Assembly: GCA_027579435.1 (NCBI GenBank)
Contig: JANBPK010001121.1
Coordinates: forward strand, 1-31,300
DNA: 31,300 nt
From: Candolleomyces eurysporus
Taxonomy: Eukaryota > Basidiomycota > Agaricomycetes > Agaricales > Psathyrellaceae
Direction of reading: 5' to 3'
The notes below the pieces were generated by a model. That model was given only the letters and a program-made list of their open reading frames with translations, did no database searches and was not told where the DNA came from. Positions 28,305 to 31,300 of this stretch are shown one piece after another (within the stretch, counting starts at the first letter, position 1; each line of letters opens with the position of its first letter). A program made the position numbers and the translations under genes.

Positions 28305-30560
28305 TCAACACAAGGAAGCATGACTCACTTTCAGGCGGTCAATGAAATCCTGCAGATCACTAATCCATTCGTCAGGTGCTGGAATTGAATATCTACTGTC
28401 ATGCAACAGTAGAGGCAACAAGTTGTTGATTCTCTGCCATCCGCCATCCTGAGTGAAGGCCACGACTTCATCATCATCAATAGCATCGACACCGTTCAAG
28501 AAACTCGGCAGGTCGTCGACAGCTTCCTCCAGAGAATCGCTATAAAGTTTCGGGAGAGGGAGGTCCTCCCATTTGGCCGGTACTAAAAACAGAGGGTTAT
28601 AAATCCAGCCAGTAACCAACCAGGAATTACGCACGAGAGTCAAAGTCTAATGGACATTCGATAATGTGTTGCATGAAGCAGCTTGCGAGGTGAGCGTAAA
28701 CCCGATCTTCCGGTACAAACAAGTCTTTTGCACGACTTGGTTCTTGCAAGAAGTCGGAGAAGGATTTGTGGTATAGACGCAGACGCGAACCACCACCAGC
28801 TGTTTTGAGAGCCACAAGGGAACGGAGGTCCGAGATTAGAGTTTCTTCGGCCCTGGCTTCCAGGCATAGCAGCGCAGAGAGAAGATCTGCTGCAGGGTAA
28901 TTAACGATGGCAAATTCATCAAATCCAGTAACACCCATATGGTGCGCCTTGAACAACAAAAGAAAGTCGCGTCCATGATGGCTCTCGACAGCTTCGTACG
29001 CGTTCTTTGCCGCCAACAAAATGTTGGTATAAAGCCTGTCGAGTGCCTCAAATGGCCGTGTCGCTTGTCCGTTGTGTGGCGTCCAGGTGAGAACGATCTT
29101 CAGCATCTGCTCAGGAGAGGCTCGAGGCTCCGATATGTACTTGTAGGCCGTCGCGACGTAGATGAACTGCCCAGACGCAGCTCGAACCAAGGTCTCGATA
29201 TCGCCCTCGCTGAACCATTGGGGATTGCCGATGCGTAGGCCGATGGCTTCGAATCTCCTCTGCAAGTATCGACGCATATCTCTAGAGGCGTCGTACTTGT
29301 GACTGAGCTGAATGTGGTACGCTGCCTCGCGTAGAAGCCCACCAGGTTGGAGCGCGGTGTAGATAGCCAATTCTGGCCTACTGGCGATGAAGACGCGGAA
29401 CGGGAGGTCGTTGTCGAGGATGCAGTGCTTGATAGCCGCCAATAACTCTCCTTGTTGATCTTCAGCACGCCATCGATCGTCAACGTTGACAAGGGGAATG
29501 TCTGAGGTGGTGATGGGCGGCCCATTGCACTCGTCGAGGCCGTCGATGAGAATGACGTACGGAAAGGTGTTGGTGGTAATTTGCTGACTCCTTCGGACAC
29601 TCTCGAAGGGGCCAACGATGAGTGCATCCATCTGGGATTGTAGCGACTGGGAGAAGATGTAGGGATCGTGCTTCACAGCGGCAGCGACAGAGCTTCGGAA
29701 GATGTGGTGCTTTAATCCTATCTGGTAGGCAATGGTCGGGACGATGAACGAAATGTTGTTTCGAGTGGGGTCGGTCGAAGAGAGGAAGAACGCTGCGGAA
29801 AGGATACCTGACTTGGTGCAACGTTCGGCGACAGTCTGCTGCAGCGCCGATTTTCCCGAACCGGCAGCTCCCGTCATGCACAGTAAGCGCAGAGGGGCTT
29901 CGGGATCTTGGATCCGTTCCATGATCTCGTCGATGACCTCGACGCGAGTGTCTTCATCGCATTTCGGAGCGTCATATCGGGCCCTTGAATTGTGAAGAGC
30001 ATTAGGTGCAATGTTCTTCGACAGCAGCTCCCAGCCTGGAAGATTGAGAACGTGGCGTCAAAGCATAGTTTAGAGATGTCCCATCTTGTTAGTTAAACTG
30101 ACATACCGTCTATCGACCTATCACCCGCACCACCTTCTGTGTTTGCTTCGTAGTAGTGTATATCTCCCATTCGAAAGCCGCTGGCGCCGGCGAGGAATGT
30201 CGTTAGACTGCGGTGGACTCTTGGTACTGCGGGATTGTCGTCTAGTGGCAGCGTTGGGTGCAGCTGGTGTGGGGATTGTGGAAGCAGGTCTCGATTGCCG
30301 GGCATCGAGAGCTGAGCACANTGCNNNGACTCGACTACGTTGTTTTCGCTCCTGGNTNGACGAATCGGGNGCTGAGATCCATGGCTTTGAGGAGTCGTGT
30401 CGTGTGCGGGAACCGATAAATCGGGGACTGAGTGTGTTGAAGCCGCACTTGCNATCCTACGTGAGTCTCGATGACGATCANCAGTNGATCNGNNACCGCG
30501 ANCGCCGAAAAGAGAAANGAAGCGGGACCAGAAGTNTTNCTTCTNNNANTTTGGGGGCAT
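28305..30560 (-). CDS. NACHT NTPase, tandem family gene E
   Basis: Exons are 30560-30107, 30035-28635 and 28582-28305, summing to 2133 nt (710 aa). Intron 1 is 71 nt (GTATGT...TTCCAG), intron 2 is 52 nt (GTGCGT...TTTTTAG). Exon 1 carries many N bases, so its start MPP and basic patch are partly obscured, though FWSRF and SLFG are readable. The Gly/aromatic motif is shorter (FLAGASGFRMGDIHYYEA then NTEGG), with six residues fewer than D. NACHT holds Walker A GAAGSGKSA, Walker B YVILIDGLDEC and FRVFIASRPEL. The variable patch reads FDEFAIVNYPAADLL. Like D, it ends early (KVSHASLC) by a stop in place of the Arg codon. It is convergent with remnant P5. Its exon 2 is free of N bases, so the ambiguity is limited to the 5' end and beyond. 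Confidence 0.88.
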
Positions 30561-30687
30561 NGTGCAGGNNGGANTGNGNATGNNGATGAAGGTAGGACGC
30601 AAGANNGGNATGNTGCACNAGCACCGTGTGANNNNAGGCAGGCACGAGGNGTGTATGTGGTGGCTGCGTTCGAAGCCCGAATTGGGT

Positions 30688-30709
30688 AGACGCTCAANGT
30701 CCNGCGTCT
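30688..30709. promoter_or_regulatory. AGACGC inverted repeat upstream of gene E
   Basis: AGACGC (30688-30693) and GCGTCT (30704-30709) with a 10-nt spacer lie 128 bp upstream of the gene E start. Two N bases fall in the spacer. Confidence 0.45.
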
Positions 30710-30799
30710 AGGCTGTCGTGAGTTTGATANCCANGCNATNTTGANGTTNGGNGTGGGCNTTCAACAGGANGAAGGGGTGGTAAATCGANNNNCANNNGN

Positions 30800-31300
30800 N
30801 CNTNGNNNGNNCTNGNNAGACGNNAANNATCTTCATCCAAGAATCATTTGGTTATTGAATCAGNACCATAGCAGTCCCTAACCACCGAAGTCTCCGAATT
30901 TACGACTCGAGTCTACCCTGCTCCTGGGCCCGCCCNGCAATCGCTAGGTCTGTGCTAGNGTCCCTCCTCCTNGTCATCTTCTTGCTTCCNGGCCCATCAA
31001 TTNANTCATCGTTCCTCCCGCTCNCTAGCTATCCCATTCTCGNCGCCNNTTTCAGCCCCNTGCNCCNCCTCATCCTCCAGTNGATTGCCTAGGCCTCCAT
31101 CACCCGCTTGCAACGCTACCTTGAGTGAGCCTCAACAGGTCGACGGATAGGCATACAGGCATTCGCTGTGGTNNCTGAATGANCGTAATCGTGATTTTGA
31201 GTCGCCATTTTTNANCAACGANGAGGTGTGCCAGNCAGNNGAGTTGATCCCACTCCACNGNGACAGANTTNTANGAGGTTTCTTGCAGTCGGAGTNGNGT
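30800..31300. repeat. NACHT-upstream repeat, copy 4 (gene E)
   Basis: Same ordered blocks as 25490-25960, including CCGAATTTACGACTCGAGTC, GCAATCGCTAGGTCTGTGCTAG and GGCATACAGGCATTCGCTG, running to the window edge. It is heavily sprinkled with single N bases. The cluster probably continues beyond the window. Confidence 0.7.

Noticed and set aside
3607..30560. WD40, ankyrin or TPR repeats in NACHT genes A-E
   Set aside because: The frames end about 95 residues after the conserved NACHT end block and show no repeat periodicity; only the gene at 346 has TPRs.
1..31300. Transposons, CRISPR arrays, tRNA or rRNA genes
   Set aside because: No transposase, reverse transcriptase or long terminal repeat was recognised; repeats are gene-linked duplications; no cloverleaf or rRNA block seen by eye.

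Overview
The window looks like an accessory, rapidly duplicating region of a basidiomycete (probably agaricomycete) genome. The evidence is short 50-80 nt GT-AG introns, NACHT proteins with the SPPDSACMPGTR and GW-[EK]-LL lead-ins usual in agaricomycetes, a TPR array of the HREALELRP type, and a 15-nt microexon in an ABCC transporter. No bacterial gene organisation, rRNA or tRNA was seen.

Layout. 346-2873 (+): a NACHT-TPR NLR-like gene, interrupted only by one N at 595 that looks like a spurious base. 3607-5773 (-): NACHT gene A. 6357-8048 (-) and 8428-10158 (+): two divergent paralogous intracellular PA-clan (trypsin-like) proteases, P1 and P2, forming the arms of an imperfect ~2 kb inverted repeat. 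10620-12313 (+): a third protease copy, P3, with a frameshift near its N-terminus. 12886-15176 (-): NACHT gene B. 16414-18245 (-): the 3' half of an ABCC transporter (second membrane domain and intact-looking NBD2), cut off at the edge of the next NACHT duplicon. 18437-20722 (-): NACHT gene C. 21905-22525 (+): protease remnant P4. 22986-25268 (-): NACHT gene D. 27065-27895 (+): protease remnant P5. 28305-30560 (-): NACHT gene E, with its conserved upstream block running off the window.

The five NACHT genes are one tandem family with identical three-exon structure (phase-1 intron before the GWELL motif, ~50 nt intron near the 3' end) and products of about 684-721 aa. They share a basic N-terminus, a low-complexity linker, a Gly/aromatic motif, NACHT with Walker A and B, and a short C-terminal exon; no WD40, ankyrin or TPR repeats follow.

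The repeated unit appears to be a convergent pair: protease (+) tail-to-tail with NACHT (-), separated by a conserved ~0.4-0.6 kb spacer. P3/B is the best-preserved pair; P4/D and P5/E keep a decayed protease; A keeps only the spacer; C has lost its partner where the ABCC fragment abuts. I infer a candidate two-component system in which a STAND NTPase is genetically linked to a cytoplasmic serine protease, by analogy with fungal NLR-effector gene pairs. No functional link can be proven from sequence alone. A conserved AGACGC-N10/12-GCGTCT inverted repeat about 115-130 bp upstream of every family start codon is a candidate shared regulatory element.
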